A stretch of DNA of 64,000 nucleotides from Parabacteroides sp. PF5-6 (GTDB taxonomy: Bacteria; Bacteroidota; Bacteroidia; Bacteroidales; Tannerellaceae), in assembly GCF_029504695.1 (NCBI RefSeq), contig NZ_JAQFIN010000002.1, positions 62,001 through 126,000 of the forward strand. The letters are read 5' to 3'. This document shows positions 53,763-62,092 of this stretch, in pieces. Made by a program: the position numbers and the translations under genes. How positions within the stretch are numbered: the first letter of the stretch is position 1; every line of letters starts with the position of its first letter. The notes beneath the pieces were generated by a model. The model was not told where the DNA came from, ran no database searches, and worked only from the letters and a program-made list of their open reading frames with translations.

Positions 53763-54365
53763 ATGAAGAACATTAACTATATTATTAATGGTGTGTTGGC
53801 TGTTGCGGTTGTCATCTTGTTCGTTCTGCACTTTACTGGCAATAAACAGGATACTGTAACAAGAACGATTGCGCAAGGTGATGAAGCGGTCAGTATATTA
53901 CCCATTGCTTATGTCAATGTCGATTCGCTTCTGTTGAATTATAATTACGCAAAAGATTTGTATGAGATCCAGATGAAAAGCCAGGAGAACGCCCGCCTGA
54001 ACCTGAGCCAGAAAATGAAGGATCTGGAAAAAGAAGTAATGGATTTCCAACGCAAGCTGGAAAACAACATCTTCCTTTCCCGCGACAGAGCCGAACAGGA
54101 ACAAATGCGTCTGCAGAAAAAACAACAAGACCTGCAGGAACTGGATCAACGCACGGCCAATGAGTTAATGGTCGAATCGCAACGCATGAGCGAAATGCTG
54201 CGCGATACATTGGTTTCCCAGCTGAAAGAACTGAATAAAGACAAACGTTTCCAGATCATTCTGAGCAATACCAGCGGCGACAACATCCTTCTCTCCGAAG
54301 ACGCTTACGACATCACCGCCGAGCTGATCGAGATCATGAACAAGAACTACGCTCCGGCGAAATAA
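53763..54365 (+). CDS. OmpH/Skp-family periplasmic chaperone
   Basis: The 200-residue protein has an N-terminal membrane anchor or signal (INGVLAVAVVILFVLHFTG) and then the Skp layout: a strand IAYVNVDSLL, long coiled-coil arms (MKDLEKEVMDFQRKLENNIF, REEQ-like charged repeats to about residue 145) and the closing FQIILSNTSGDNILLSEDAYDIT segment. Skp-type chaperones hold unfolded outer-membrane proteins in the periplasm. A strong terminator follows 20 nt after the stop. Confidence 0.88.
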   Translation: MKNINYIINGVLAVAVVILFVLHFTGNKQDTVTRTIAQGDEAVSILPIAYVNVDSLLLNYNYAKDLYEIQMKSQENARLNLSQKMKDLEKEVMDFQRKLENNIFLSRDRAEQEQMRLQKKQQDLQELDQRTANELMVESQRMSEMLRDTLVSQLKELNKDKRFQIILSNTSGDNILLSEDAYDITAELIEIMNKNYAPAK

Positions 54366-54385
54366 GATCATTCCAACAACAGAGA

Positions 54386-54421
54386 GGCCATGTCCGCAAT
54401 CCGGGCATGGCCTTTTTTTTT
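54386..54421 (+). terminator. Terminator after the OmpH-like gene
   Basis: GGCCATGTCCG and CGGGCATGGCC form an 11-bp stem with one G-T pair and a 5-nt loop, followed by nine T residues. Confidence 0.92.
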
Positions 54422-54522
54422 GATCAGTATCGTAGCCGCTCTGATTATAGGGCCGGGATAACAGGGGTTTCCGTTTTTTTTGTGTATCTTAGGCGTTCGA
54501 TCAAACAATAAAACCGAAAACC

Positions 54523-55137
54523 ATGTCTGTACATTACGACTTCTATTCAAACCCTATTCCTCCGAATAGCAACCGGAAGCCTCGCCTGCATGCGCGGGTA
54601 GTCAGCCGCGGCACCGTTTCCACCCAAGAACTGGCCAAATACATCCATGACTGCTCATCCCTGTCTACGGCCGATGTGAAAGGCGTATTAACCGCTCTAT
54701 GTGAAGCCCTGTCGCATTATTTGCGCTATGGACAAAAGGTCCATCTGGAAGGCCTGGGAAGCTTTGAGCTGACACTCACCTGTCCTCCCGTTCGTTATCC
54801 CCATGAGATCCGGGCGGAATCGATCCATTTCAAGTCGGTGGTGTTCCGGCCCGACCGGGAACTCAAAAATGAGTTTCGCACGCTTCATCTGGAGCGGGCA
54901 AAAGAAAAGCGACATTCCAAAAAGCTAAGTCCGGAAGAAGTAGATCAACGCTTACAAAGATATTTCGCCACCCATGAAACAATCACCCGCGAGAGCTTCC
55001 AGTCGCTCTGCGGTTTCATCCGGTGCACCGCCTGCCGCCGCTTGCAGCAATTGGTCAAAGACGGCAAACTCCAAAAAACAGGTCCAAAGTCTTACCCCTC
55101 TTACCAACCGGCAAACAACTACTATCAAACGGAATGA
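54523..55137 (+). CDS. HU-like DNA-binding protein
   Basis: The 204-residue protein is of the long HU-like type found in Bacteroidales: N-terminal MSVHYDFYSNPIPPNSNRKP, then an HU core (RVVSRGTVSTQELAKYIHDC, VKGVLTALCEALSHYLRYGQ, VHLEGLGSFELTL, ESIHFKSVVFRPDRELKNEF). The C-terminal 80 residues are a separate helical region that looks like a winged helix (ITRESFQSLCGFIRCTACRR). It should bind and bend DNA. It faces the VapE-like gene across a hairpin element, a pairing often seen in this order. Confidence 0.82.
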   Translation: MSVHYDFYSNPIPPNSNRKPRLHARVVSRGTVSTQELAKYIHDCSSLSTADVKGVLTALCEALSHYLRYGQKVHLEGLGSFELTLTCPPVRYPHEIRAESIHFKSVVFRPDRELKNEFRTLHLERAKEKRHSKKLSPEEVDQRLQRYFATHETITRESFQSLCGFIRCTACRRLQQLVKDGKLQKTGPKSYPSYQPANNYYQTE

Positions 55138-55148
55138 TACACCTCCAC

Positions 55149-55227
55149 ACATAAAAGTTTCACACCCTCTCTTCACCTTTCACCCGCGCAGCACTCCCCG
55201 CTTCCCATCAGGGATTCGGGTGAAGGG
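55149..55227 (+). repeat. 3' hairpin element, copy B (after the HU-like gene)
   Basis: Thirteen nt after the HU stop: ATAAAAGTTTCACACC, then CTTCACCTTTCACCC, a variable loop and GGGTGAAGG. It has the same order as copies A and C. The end of the convergent VapE-like gene lies within it. Confidence 0.8.
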
Positions 55228-56551
55228 TGCGCACGACCTTGTAAGAATTCCCGTATTTCGTATGCACCCGTTCGATGCCCAACGCCAATAAGGTCTTCCC
55301 AAAACAAAGGGCCGAGACCTCCCGCATAACTGCCGGGCTATCCTTTTTCAATGTATTGTAAATATCAGCAGCCGAAAGTAAAGTTCCCGCTTCGCCGGAC
55401 TGCGGCAGGCGGAAATGCTTCCAAAACAAATCCTCTGCCATATTCCGCCGCTGAAAAGCCTGGTTATGCCGCTGCAACGCCTTCTCCTCTTCCGCTGAAA
55501 ACCAATAACGCTCGCCCGATAACACCTCCTGTTTTAACTGAGCGTACAACTGATCGTACGCAATCGGACAATCCACAATCTTCTCTTCCACCTCCACGCA
55601 AAGAAAGCGGCGGCTGCCCGTGGGATCACAAAGCAGATCCCGCCGGTTCGACGTGCCAATAAACGAAGCCATACGCGGCAATGCCGAATGACTTTTCTTA
55701 TACGCTTTGCGGATATTCAATCCCGCCATCTGCATCAGATTCTTAAGCAACGCCATCTGCTGCTCCGAGAACTGATCGAGCTCATCCAGGTTGATCAGCC
55801 CGAAAGCCGCCAGCTTTTGTACCGCATTTCGCCCACTCCCCAACGCGAAACTATCCGTATAATACATCTGTAACACCTCGGGTAACAACATCTTACAAAA
55901 TGTCGACTTATGTAATCCCTGCCGGCCGCTAATCAACACCGGCGCCACACTGTTGCCATACTTCCGATCCATCTCCATCCACTGCGCCACCATGGCCCGC
56001 ATCCACAGGTGGAAACCCTTGACCCACAAGTCCGATTGCGCCACCCGAAGCGCCAGTTCCCTCACCCGGTCTACTCCATCCCACGACGGCAACCCCTCGA
56101 CATACCCCCGGATCGGGTGATACGCCGGAATATCCTCCGAATGGATATACCGCGACACATCCCTGTCCCAACAATCAATCCCGTCCTTGCGCGCCGCAAT
56201 GCAAAGACTATTCAGCTCCCGTTTTCCAACCGGGCGGAAGCACTCCCCCCGGTGCTTACGCAACCGAAACTCCGTCACCTCACTCAATACATTGAAGCGG
56301 AACTCATACCGCCGATTCAAAAACGCCTCTACCCGACAAAGCAATTCCGCCACCCGCTTTTTTTCTTCCGCCCGAATAGGATCCGCCGCTTTTTGCGCAA
56401 CCGCTTTTCGCCTCGTCATTTGTCCTTCCGCCAAAGACGATACTACTCTCAATTCCTCTTTTTTCGGGCACTCCCTCGTTTTTGCGAAGCCCTTTAGCCA
56501 TACCAAGGTCAGGCTATACCATTTTTGCCATAAAATGAATCTTGTTTTCAT
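55208..56551 (-). CDS. VapE-like P-loop helicase/primase-associated protein
   Basis: The 447-residue protein (start ATG at 56551, MKTRFILWQKWYSLTLVWLK) has the virulence-associated-E domain: Walker A SGRQGLHKSTFCKMLLPEV, Walker B FGLINLDELDQFSEQQ, and FIGTSNRRDLLCDPTGSRRF with the sensor and arginine region. Such proteins are related to phage and plasmid replicative helicases. A -7 box (TATTTTTG, 56597-56604, minus strand) lies 46 nt before the start. It is convergent with the HU-like gene and lies between inverted copies of the 3' hairpin element. Its role on the chromosome is unknown. Confidence 0.85.
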   Translation of the reverse strand: MKTRFILWQKWYSLTLVWLKGFAKTRECPKKEELRVVSSLAEGQMTRRKAVAQKAADPIRAEEKKRVAELLCRVEAFLNRRYEFRFNVLSEVTEFRLRKHRGECFRPVGKRELNSLCIAARKDGIDCWDRDVSRYIHSEDIPAYHPIRGYVEGLPSWDGVDRVRELALRVAQSDLWVKGFHLWMRAMVAQWMEMDRKYGNSVAPVLISGRQGLHKSTFCKMLLPEVLQMYYTDSFALGSGRNAVQKLAAFGLINLDELDQFSEQQMALLKNLMQMAGLNIRKAYKKSHSALPRMASFIGTSNRRDLLCDPTGSRRFLCVEVEEKIVDCPIAYDQLYAQLKQEVLSGERYWFSAEEEKALQRHNQAFQRRNMAEDLFWKHFRLPQSGEAGTLLSAADIYNTLKKDSPAVMREVSALCFGKTLLALGIERVHTKYGNSYKVVRTLHPNP

Positions 56552-56716
56552 CACTAATCCTTTCTTTTTTAATGAGTAAATTAAGTTATCCGAAAACAAA
56601 AATAATGTCGTAAAACATTGAATACAAATATCTTAAAGAAATAGTAATCTAACGATCCCCCTTGTAGAATTAATGAAAACATCGCAGCATTTATCCCTTT
56701 TCCCCTCAAGAAGATA

Positions 56717-56804
56717 CCGTTGCACTGCAGCGCGACGCTCGTCGCACAGCAGTTCCACACCCGTCGCACAACAGTTCTATACCCATCGAACTCCTGTGCG
56801 ACGG
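56717..56804. repeat. 22-nt-period element (CAGTTC / GTCGCACA type)
   Basis: The block is 88 nt long, four times 22. Units such as CAGTTCCACACCCGTCGCAC and CAGTTCTATACCCATCGAAC are in register, and the ends CCGTTGCAC and GTGCGACGG are nearly inverted. It lies in the 480-bp gap before the VapE-like gene, which otherwise shows no coding. Confidence 0.75.
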
Positions 56805-56995
56805 CAAAACCTTGCCGCCCTTATCAAAAGATATCCCTGAGGAAAGGCATAAATCCGCAGGATAAAAAGAATAGTTCTTTGTAAAGATGACCTTCTTTGT
56901 TATAAAAACATTCCCCACTTCAGCGTTTATCCAATCGGGAACGTTTACCCTGTTTTACTTGATTTTTGCTCCCTTATAACAAACCACCCTTTCCC

Positions 56996-57074
56996 CCTTC
57001 ACCCCAAACGCAGATGAATAAAGGAAAGTACAAACACGGTGAAGGGTGAAAGGGCAGGTAAAAACTTTTATGTG
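56996..57074 (-). repeat. 3' hairpin element, copy C (after the RhuM gene)
   Basis: Read on the minus strand from 8 to 11 nt after the RhuM stop: CACATAAAAGTTTTTACC, then CTTTCACCCTTCACC, a variable loop and GGGGTGAAGG. Confidence 0.8.
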
Positions 57075-57081
57075 TAGGTAC

Positions 57082-58095
57082 TTACTCCTCTTTATCTCCC
57101 TTATCCGTCAGCTTTTTGATTTCTTTGTCGAAGTCGGAGATGATTTTTTGCGTTTTGTTGAACGCATGGTATTCAGTTTCCGCCTTTCGGTCGGCTTGCT
57201 GTTTTGAGATCTTTCCTTTGTCTTTCAGAATTTGGTATTTCCGGAAAGACAGAAACTCATTCACACTCATCGAAAACTCTTCCATAGTAAATGTATTCTC
57301 GCGTTCGACCAGGTCTTCGATATAATCGAAATAACCGGTGACGGCTCTTTCCAGACGACGGATCTCCGTTTCCTGAAGATAATTCTTAGCCACCTTCGTA
57401 TCGGCTTTCAGGATCCGTCCATCGGGAGAATGCTTCCAGGTCGTCAAGCCCATGTTTTCAGCGTTTCGATCGGCTTTGGTATAAATAATTTCTGCGGCTG
57501 TCTGTCCCGTGATGGCATAGTGGAACTTATTCTGCACCATTGCATAAAAGTCATGCGTAAGGGTAGAATCTCTATCATAATCAATACTACACTCCGCAAA
57601 GATATCGGTTATCTGTTGCCAAATACGCCGTTCACTGGCACGAATGGAACGTACACGGTCTAATAATTCCCGGAAATAATCTTTTCCGAAAGCGGTTTTA
57701 CCTTGTTTCAATCGTTCGTCATCCAAGACAAACCCTTTTGTAATAAACTCTTTCAGGGTTTGAGTAGTCCAGATACGAAATGCTGTAGCCCGTTTGGAAT
57801 TAACCCGATAGCCTACAGCAATAATCATATCAAGGTTATAAAACTGTGTTTCTATTGCTTGTGTCTTGCCAGCTATGGCGCCGTGTTGAGTGGTTATTTC
57901 CATAATGGAAACAGCCACTTTCTCATCCAGTTCACCTTCGGCAAAAATATTCTTGATATGCTTACTTATAGCAGGAACTCCCACACCAAACAACTCTGAC
58001 ATGGCTTTTTGAGTCAGCCAAAGCGTTTCATCCTTTACCACCACATTTACTTTTACATCTTCCTGCGGTGTAGTATAAAGCAGCCGAAAAAACAA
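57082..58095 (-). CDS. RhuM-family protein, unusual start
   Basis: The 337-residue protein matches the RhuM (virulence protein) family: YTTPQEDVKVNVVVKDETLW, then LTQKAMSELFGVGVPAISKH (DNA-binding-like N-terminus), YNLDMIIAVGYRVNSKRATA and FRIWTTQTLKEFITKGFVLDD. Function is not established; such genes are often near restriction or phage genes. No ATG or GTG lies before the conserved YTTPQ segment. The only candidates are the TTG at 58095 or codons further upstream, so either a TTG start is used or the 5' end is damaged. Confidence 0.8.
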   Translation of the reverse strand: MFFRLLYTTPQEDVKVNVVVKDETLWLTQKAMSELFGVGVPAISKHIKNIFAEGELDEKVAVSIMEITTQHGAIAGKTQAIETQFYNLDMIIAVGYRVNSKRATAFRIWTTQTLKEFITKGFVLDDERLKQGKTAFGKDYFRELLDRVRSIRASERRIWQQITDIFAECSIDYDRDSTLTHDFYAMVQNKFHYAITGQTAAEIIYTKADRNAENMGLTTWKHSPDGRILKADTKVAKNYLQETEIRRLERAVTGYFDYIEDLVERENTFTMEEFSMSVNEFLSFRKYQILKDKGKISKQQADRKAETEYHAFNKTQKIISDFDKEIKKLTDKGDKEE

Positions 58096-58108
58096 ACTCT
58101 GCCAAAAG

Positions 58109-58141
58109 TTTGTCGGGTTTAATCAAAAAATGATATATTTG
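58109..58141 (+). promoter_or_regulatory. Promoter of the DUF4332 gene
   Basis: TTTG (58109-58112), 21 nt and TATATTTG (58134-58141). This gives a leader of about 145 nt that contains a CACC/GGTG hairpin and a short frame. Confidence 0.6.
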
Positions 58142-58215
58142 TGGACGGGGATTTTGTTTTGTCTGATCACCTTTGTGGTGCGTCTGACAGGACAGATCCC
58201 TTTTTTTGTTTATTA

Positions 58216-58272
58216 ATGGAGACCAGAAACCATTTCAAAAACGGGGCGAATCCTGAAAAGCCTTATGAGTAA
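58216..58272 (+). CDS. Possible leader ORF (18 codons)
   Basis: ATG at 58216 opens METRNHFKNGANPEKPYE and stops 18 nt before the DUF4332 start. GGAG follows the stop as a plausible ribosome site for the next gene. It may be a chance frame. Confidence 0.25.
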   Translation: METRNHFKNGANPEKPYE

Positions 58273-58290
58273 GGAGATTTATTAACGATT

Positions 58291-58701
58291 ATGGCTAATT
58301 ATAAAATTGAAGAGATCGAAGGAATTGGTCCGGTATTGGGAGAGAAATGCAGACAAGCAGGTGTAACGTCAACAGACAAGCTGTTGGAAATGGGTGCAAC
58401 GAAAAAAGGGAGAAAAGAGCTGGCAGAAGCGACCGGTATCTCTGAAGCGAAGATCCTGAAGTTTGTCAATATGGCCGATCTGTTCCGGATCACCGGAGTA
58501 GGCCAGGAATTCTCTGAATTATTGGAAGCTGCCGGAGTGGACACGGTTCCTGAGTTAGCACAAAGAAGACCGGATAATCTAACGGCTAAAATGGAAGAAG
58601 TAAACGCCGAAAAGAAACTGACTCGCCGTACCCCTTCCCTGGCGGAAGTAGAAAAATGGGTAGCGGAAGCTAAAACACTATCCAGAGTGATCGAGTATTG
58701 A
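58291..58701 (+). CDS. DUF4332 helix-hairpin-helix protein
   Basis: The 136-residue protein has two helix-hairpin-helix units typical of DUF4332: YKIEEIEGIGPVLGEKCRQA with GVTSTDKLLE, and DLFRITGVGQEFSELLEAAG with VDTVPELAQR. Such repeats bind DNA backbone non-specifically. It is soluble and alone on its transcript. Function unknown. Confidence 0.85.
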   Translation: MANYKIEEIEGIGPVLGEKCRQAGVTSTDKLLEMGATKKGRKELAEATGISEAKILKFVNMADLFRITGVGQEFSELLEAAGVDTVPELAQRRPDNLTAKMEEVNAEKKLTRRTPSLAEVEKWVAEAKTLSRVIEY

Positions 58702-58720
58702 TTGCCTGAAAACGTAAACA

Positions 58721-58792
58721 TTCACCCGCTTCTTTATCGTCGCCTTCTTCGTTTGCTTGAAACAGAAAGGCGGCATAAGGGAAGCGGGTGAT
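58721..58792 (-). pseudogene. hflX C-terminal fragment
   Basis: The minus strand reads ITRFPYAAFLFQANEEGDD, and the intact HflX 2 kb upstream ends ITRFPYNDFLFQHYEEGEE. The nucleotides match at about three of four positions, mostly differing at third codon positions. No start or domain precedes it. It also forms the arms TCACCCGCTTC and GAAGCGGGTGA. Confidence 0.6.
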
Positions 58793-58818
58793 CTGTTTTA
58801 GGGAGCCTGCCGATAAAT

Positions 58819-60804
58819 TCAGGAAGTAGCTTCCAGCCTTTCGATCAGTTCGTTGCCTAAGGCTTCTTTGCTGCGGATATGTGCGGTGACGGCGACGACG
58901 AAGGGGTTATTCTCGAAATCGCCCCGGACACCGGCGAAGTCTTTCTGCTTCTCGTCCGACGTGCCATCCACGCCAAAGCCGGTCATCGCGGTCAGAGAGA
59001 ATTCTTTGCGGGCATCTTCGTAAAGCAGGTGATCCAGATCGACGACGGCCGCCTGCCAGTCGCGCACCAGAGCAATAACTTGCGAGAAACTTACGGCAGA
59101 CAGATCGACACCATAATACTGTTCGATCGCCTGATAGGCCCAGGTCCATTCCAGGTCGTAATAGCGTTGATGGATCTCTCGAAAGCGTTGTTCGATAGCG
59201 TCTAAAGAGTGCTTTCCGGCTTCGATCTCCGAGAGCAACTGCTCCAATAGTTTGCGCGGCAGGATCAATCCGGAGAGATCGAGCCACTCTCCTACGCCAT
59301 CCGGCTCGGTGATCTGCAAACGCTTCCGAAGGTCGTCCGTATCGGCGAAAACATCGCCTTCCAGTCTTTGTATCAAGGAATTACCCAGGAATTTGCGGAT
59401 AGCCATATCGTAAAGCTTCATGCCTTTACATAACGAAGAATATTTGATCCGGGCGTTCTGGTAGTAATAGACATCCGACGTCTCGCCCGCCAGCTTTTGC
59501 AGATTGGCCAGTATCTCTTTGGCTCTGATCATCTTGCCGATCGTATAGGGACTGAGCAGGTTGTAATTGATCGGATCCAACAGATCGTCGTCTTCCCGCT
59601 TGTCGCGCTTGGGCCATTTCTGCGCATCGCGGATCGTACCCACACTGCGCAGGTTTACCCCGGGCATCAGGTAGGTCTCATCACCTTTCTCGATCAGATA
59701 AGAGAACGGGATATCGGAAGTATCGCTATGGTGGTGATGCCGTCCCATGACCAACGAGAAGGCACCGATCCGTGCCGGCCATAAGATATACGAATCACTG
59801 GTGGTTTTCGATCCCCGTTCGACAATGCCCTGATGGATAGGCCCCAGTTTATACATGTGATTGCTTTGATTCGATCCGCTGCCCGCGTTCAGGAAAGAGA
59901 ACATACCGGCGATCAACAAACTGCTTTTATGCATCGAGACGGTGAACGGACCGGCAAAGATCGCACAGGCCTCGCCGTTCTCGAAAGAGCAATTGCTGAA
60001 AAGAAGCGAATCATGGGCCGAGAAGTTATGGGAGATATGGCAGGCCTGGCCGATAAAGCAACGGATAATCTTGGCGGCATCCGACACGGTAGCCCCCGAA
60101 GAGACGATAAAGTCTTGCGCAATCACACTGTCGCCGATATAAACCGGGGCTTTGCCGTTACTGTTGATCGCTCCGTTCTCCAGGCGCGTACTGTTTTCCA
60201 CGACCGCGCAATCGCCTATCCGCACATTGCGGATCGTACCGGCGTTGCGGATCACCACATTCCGCCCGATCGTGCCCCGACTCGAAGTGACACGCTCCGC
60301 ATACCGGTGAACCAATAAATGCAGCGCTTCGATCAGCGCCGGCCGGTGGCGGTAAAGCGCCATGATATAAGCTGTCGGAGCAGAGAGGTGATCGTAGATC
60401 ATCACTTCCCTGCCCCCGGTTTCATTCAAGACCGAGACCGCCACATTATTCCCGAAAGAGGAAATCCCTTCTACCAGCAACAGATCCGTATTTTGTATCC
60501 GCGCACCGGAAGCGATGTCGTAATTGGCGATATAATCCCGGATATTCTCGATCAACACATTATTGCCGACCGCACAATTGTGCAAGGTCGCCCGATAAAT
60601 ACCGCTATGCTTCACCACCCCTCCGGGAAGCAAAAACTCTTTTTCGAAAACACCCAACCGGATCGTGCCCGAGAAATGCACCTGATGGATATAAGCCGGT
60701 GTAAACGCCTCGGCTACGAAAATACAATCCCAATCTTCGGCCAAACATCCTTGTATTTCCAATTGAGCGACTTCTTCCAAACGTAAATTCCGCTCTGCTT
60801 TCAT
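58819..60804 (-). CDS. DUF4954 left-handed beta-helix protein
   Basis: The 661-residue protein has hexapeptide-type beta-helix turns in its first 350 residues (CAVGNNVLIENIRDYIANYD, GTIGRNVVIRNAGTIRNVRI, GDSVIAQDFIVSSGATVSDA) and a helical C-terminal region. Beta-helix proteins of this kind are often acyl- or nucleotidyl-transferase relatives, but DUF4954 has no known activity. Its ATG overlaps the hflX stop (ATGA), so it is translated with hflX. It is conserved in Bacteroidales, as far as I recall. Confidence 0.88.
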   Translation of the reverse strand: MKAERNLRLEEVAQLEIQGCLAEDWDCIFVAEAFTPAYIHQVHFSGTIRLGVFEKEFLLPGGVVKHSGIYRATLHNCAVGNNVLIENIRDYIANYDIASGARIQNTDLLLVEGISSFGNNVAVSVLNETGGREVMIYDHLSAPTAYIMALYRHRPALIEALHLLVHRYAERVTSSRGTIGRNVVIRNAGTIRNVRIGDCAVVENSTRLENGAINSNGKAPVYIGDSVIAQDFIVSSGATVSDAAKIIRCFIGQACHISHNFSAHDSLLFSNCSFENGEACAIFAGPFTVSMHKSSLLIAGMFSFLNAGSGSNQSNHMYKLGPIHQGIVERGSKTTSDSYILWPARIGAFSLVMGRHHHHSDTSDIPFSYLIEKGDETYLMPGVNLRSVGTIRDAQKWPKRDKREDDDLLDPINYNLLSPYTIGKMIRAKEILANLQKLAGETSDVYYYQNARIKYSSLCKGMKLYDMAIRKFLGNSLIQRLEGDVFADTDDLRKRLQITEPDGVGEWLDLSGLILPRKLLEQLLSEIEAGKHSLDAIEQRFREIHQRYYDLEWTWAYQAIEQYYGVDLSAVSFSQVIALVRDWQAAVVDLDHLLYEDARKEFSLTAMTGFGVDGTSDEKQKDFAGVRGDFENNPFVVAVTAHIRSKEALGNELIERLEATS

Positions 60805-62021
60805 TCTTCGCCTTCTTCGTAGTGTTGAAACAGGAAATCGTTGTAGGGGAAACGGGTGATATGGATTTCTTTTACCCGTTGATACAGGAGTTCTTTCAAT
60901 GCTTCCACATTGGTCTTTTGCCGGGCGGAGATAAAGACCGTATTCTCCGGCTGTTTGTTCATCCAGGTTTGTTGCAATTCGTCCAGGTCGATATTCTCCC
61001 GGCCGCGGGGCGTCAGATCGTCTTCGTCTTTGGGCACGAACGTGAAAGCATCGATCTTATTAAAGACCATAAGCATAGGTTTCTCCGTGCCGTCGATCTC
61101 GGTCAGCGTTTTGTTTACCACCTCGATCTGCTCTTCGAAGTCGGGATGAGAGATATCTACCACATGCACCAGGAGATCCGCTTCGCGCACCTCATCGAGT
61201 GTCGACTTAAACGATTCGACCAGCTCGGTGGGCAGTTTGCGAATGAAGCCGACCGTATCGGAAAGCAGGAAAGGCAGGTTCTCGACAATCACCTTGCGGA
61301 CCGTCGTATCCAGGGTAGCAAAGAGTTTGTTTTCGGCAAAGACTTCGCTCTTACTCAAGAGATTCATCAGGGTCGACTTGCCTACATTGGTATAGCCCAC
61401 CAGGGCGACACGCACCATCTTGCCCCGGTTCTTCCGTTGCACGCTCTTCTGTTTATCGATGGCAATCAGTTCTTTCTTCAACAAAGCGATCTTATCCTGG
61501 ATGATCCGTTTGTCGGTCTCCAACTGGGTTTCACCCGGTCCACGCATCATCGCGCTCCCCCCTCTCTGCCTTTCGAGGTGAGTCCACAAACGCGTCAGGC
61601 GGGGTAACATATATTGATACTGTGCCAGTTCCACCTGCGTCTTGGCATGTGCCGTCTGCGCCCGCAAAGCAAAGATATCCAGGATCAGGCTCGTCCGGTC
61701 CAGGATACGGACCTGTAGCTCTTTTTCGATATTGCGTAATTGCTTGGGGGAGAGTTCATCGTCGAAGACCACCTGTCCGACCTCATTCTCAACCACATAT
61801 TCTTTGATCTCCTGCAGCTTGCCGGAGCCCACAAAGGTGACCGGATGCGCATGATCCAACTTCTGCGTAAATCGTTTGACGGCATCCATCCCGGCTGTCT
61901 CCGCCAGGAAAGCCAGTTCATCTAAATATTCTTTTACCCGCTGCTCATTCTGCGTCGGGGTCACTAAGCCTACTAAAACCGCTTTCTCGGTCTGGTTCTC
62001 AGAAATTATAAAATCTTTCAT
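60801..62021 (-). CDS. hflX: GTPase HflX
   Basis: HflX binds the large ribosomal subunit and splits stalled ribosomes. The 406-residue protein has the HflX N-terminal domain with the Gly-rich GPGETQLETDKR motif and the G-domain motifs G1 GYTNVGKST, G3 DTVGFIRKLP and G4 FNKID. The start codon lies only 4 nt after the -7 box (62025-62032), so the mRNA may be leaderless. It is first in the operon with the DUF4954 gene. Confidence 0.95.
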   Translation of the reverse strand: MKDFIISENQTEKAVLVGLVTPTQNEQRVKEYLDELAFLAETAGMDAVKRFTQKLDHAHPVTFVGSGKLQEIKEYVVENEVGQVVFDDELSPKQLRNIEKELQVRILDRTSLILDIFALRAQTAHAKTQVELAQYQYMLPRLTRLWTHLERQRGGSAMMRGPGETQLETDKRIIQDKIALLKKELIAIDKQKSVQRKNRGKMVRVALVGYTNVGKSTLMNLLSKSEVFAENKLFATLDTTVRKVIVENLPFLLSDTVGFIRKLPTELVESFKSTLDEVREADLLVHVVDISHPDFEEQIEVVNKTLTEIDGTEKPMLMVFNKIDAFTFVPKDEDDLTPRGRENIDLDELQQTWMNKQPENTVFISARQKTNVEALKELLYQRVKEIHITRFPYNDFLFQHYEEGEE

Positions 62022-62024
62022 GCC

Positions 62025-62061
62025 GCAAAGATAGTTTATTTCAATTATTTCACTATATTTG
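62025..62061. promoter_or_regulatory. Divergent -7 boxes for hflX and the secreted-protein gene
   Basis: TATCTTTG on the minus strand (62025-62032) and TATATTTG on the plus strand (62054-62061). Confidence 0.6.
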
Positions 62062-62092
62062 TGGGAGTTAGAAATCCAAAAACCGGATAATT

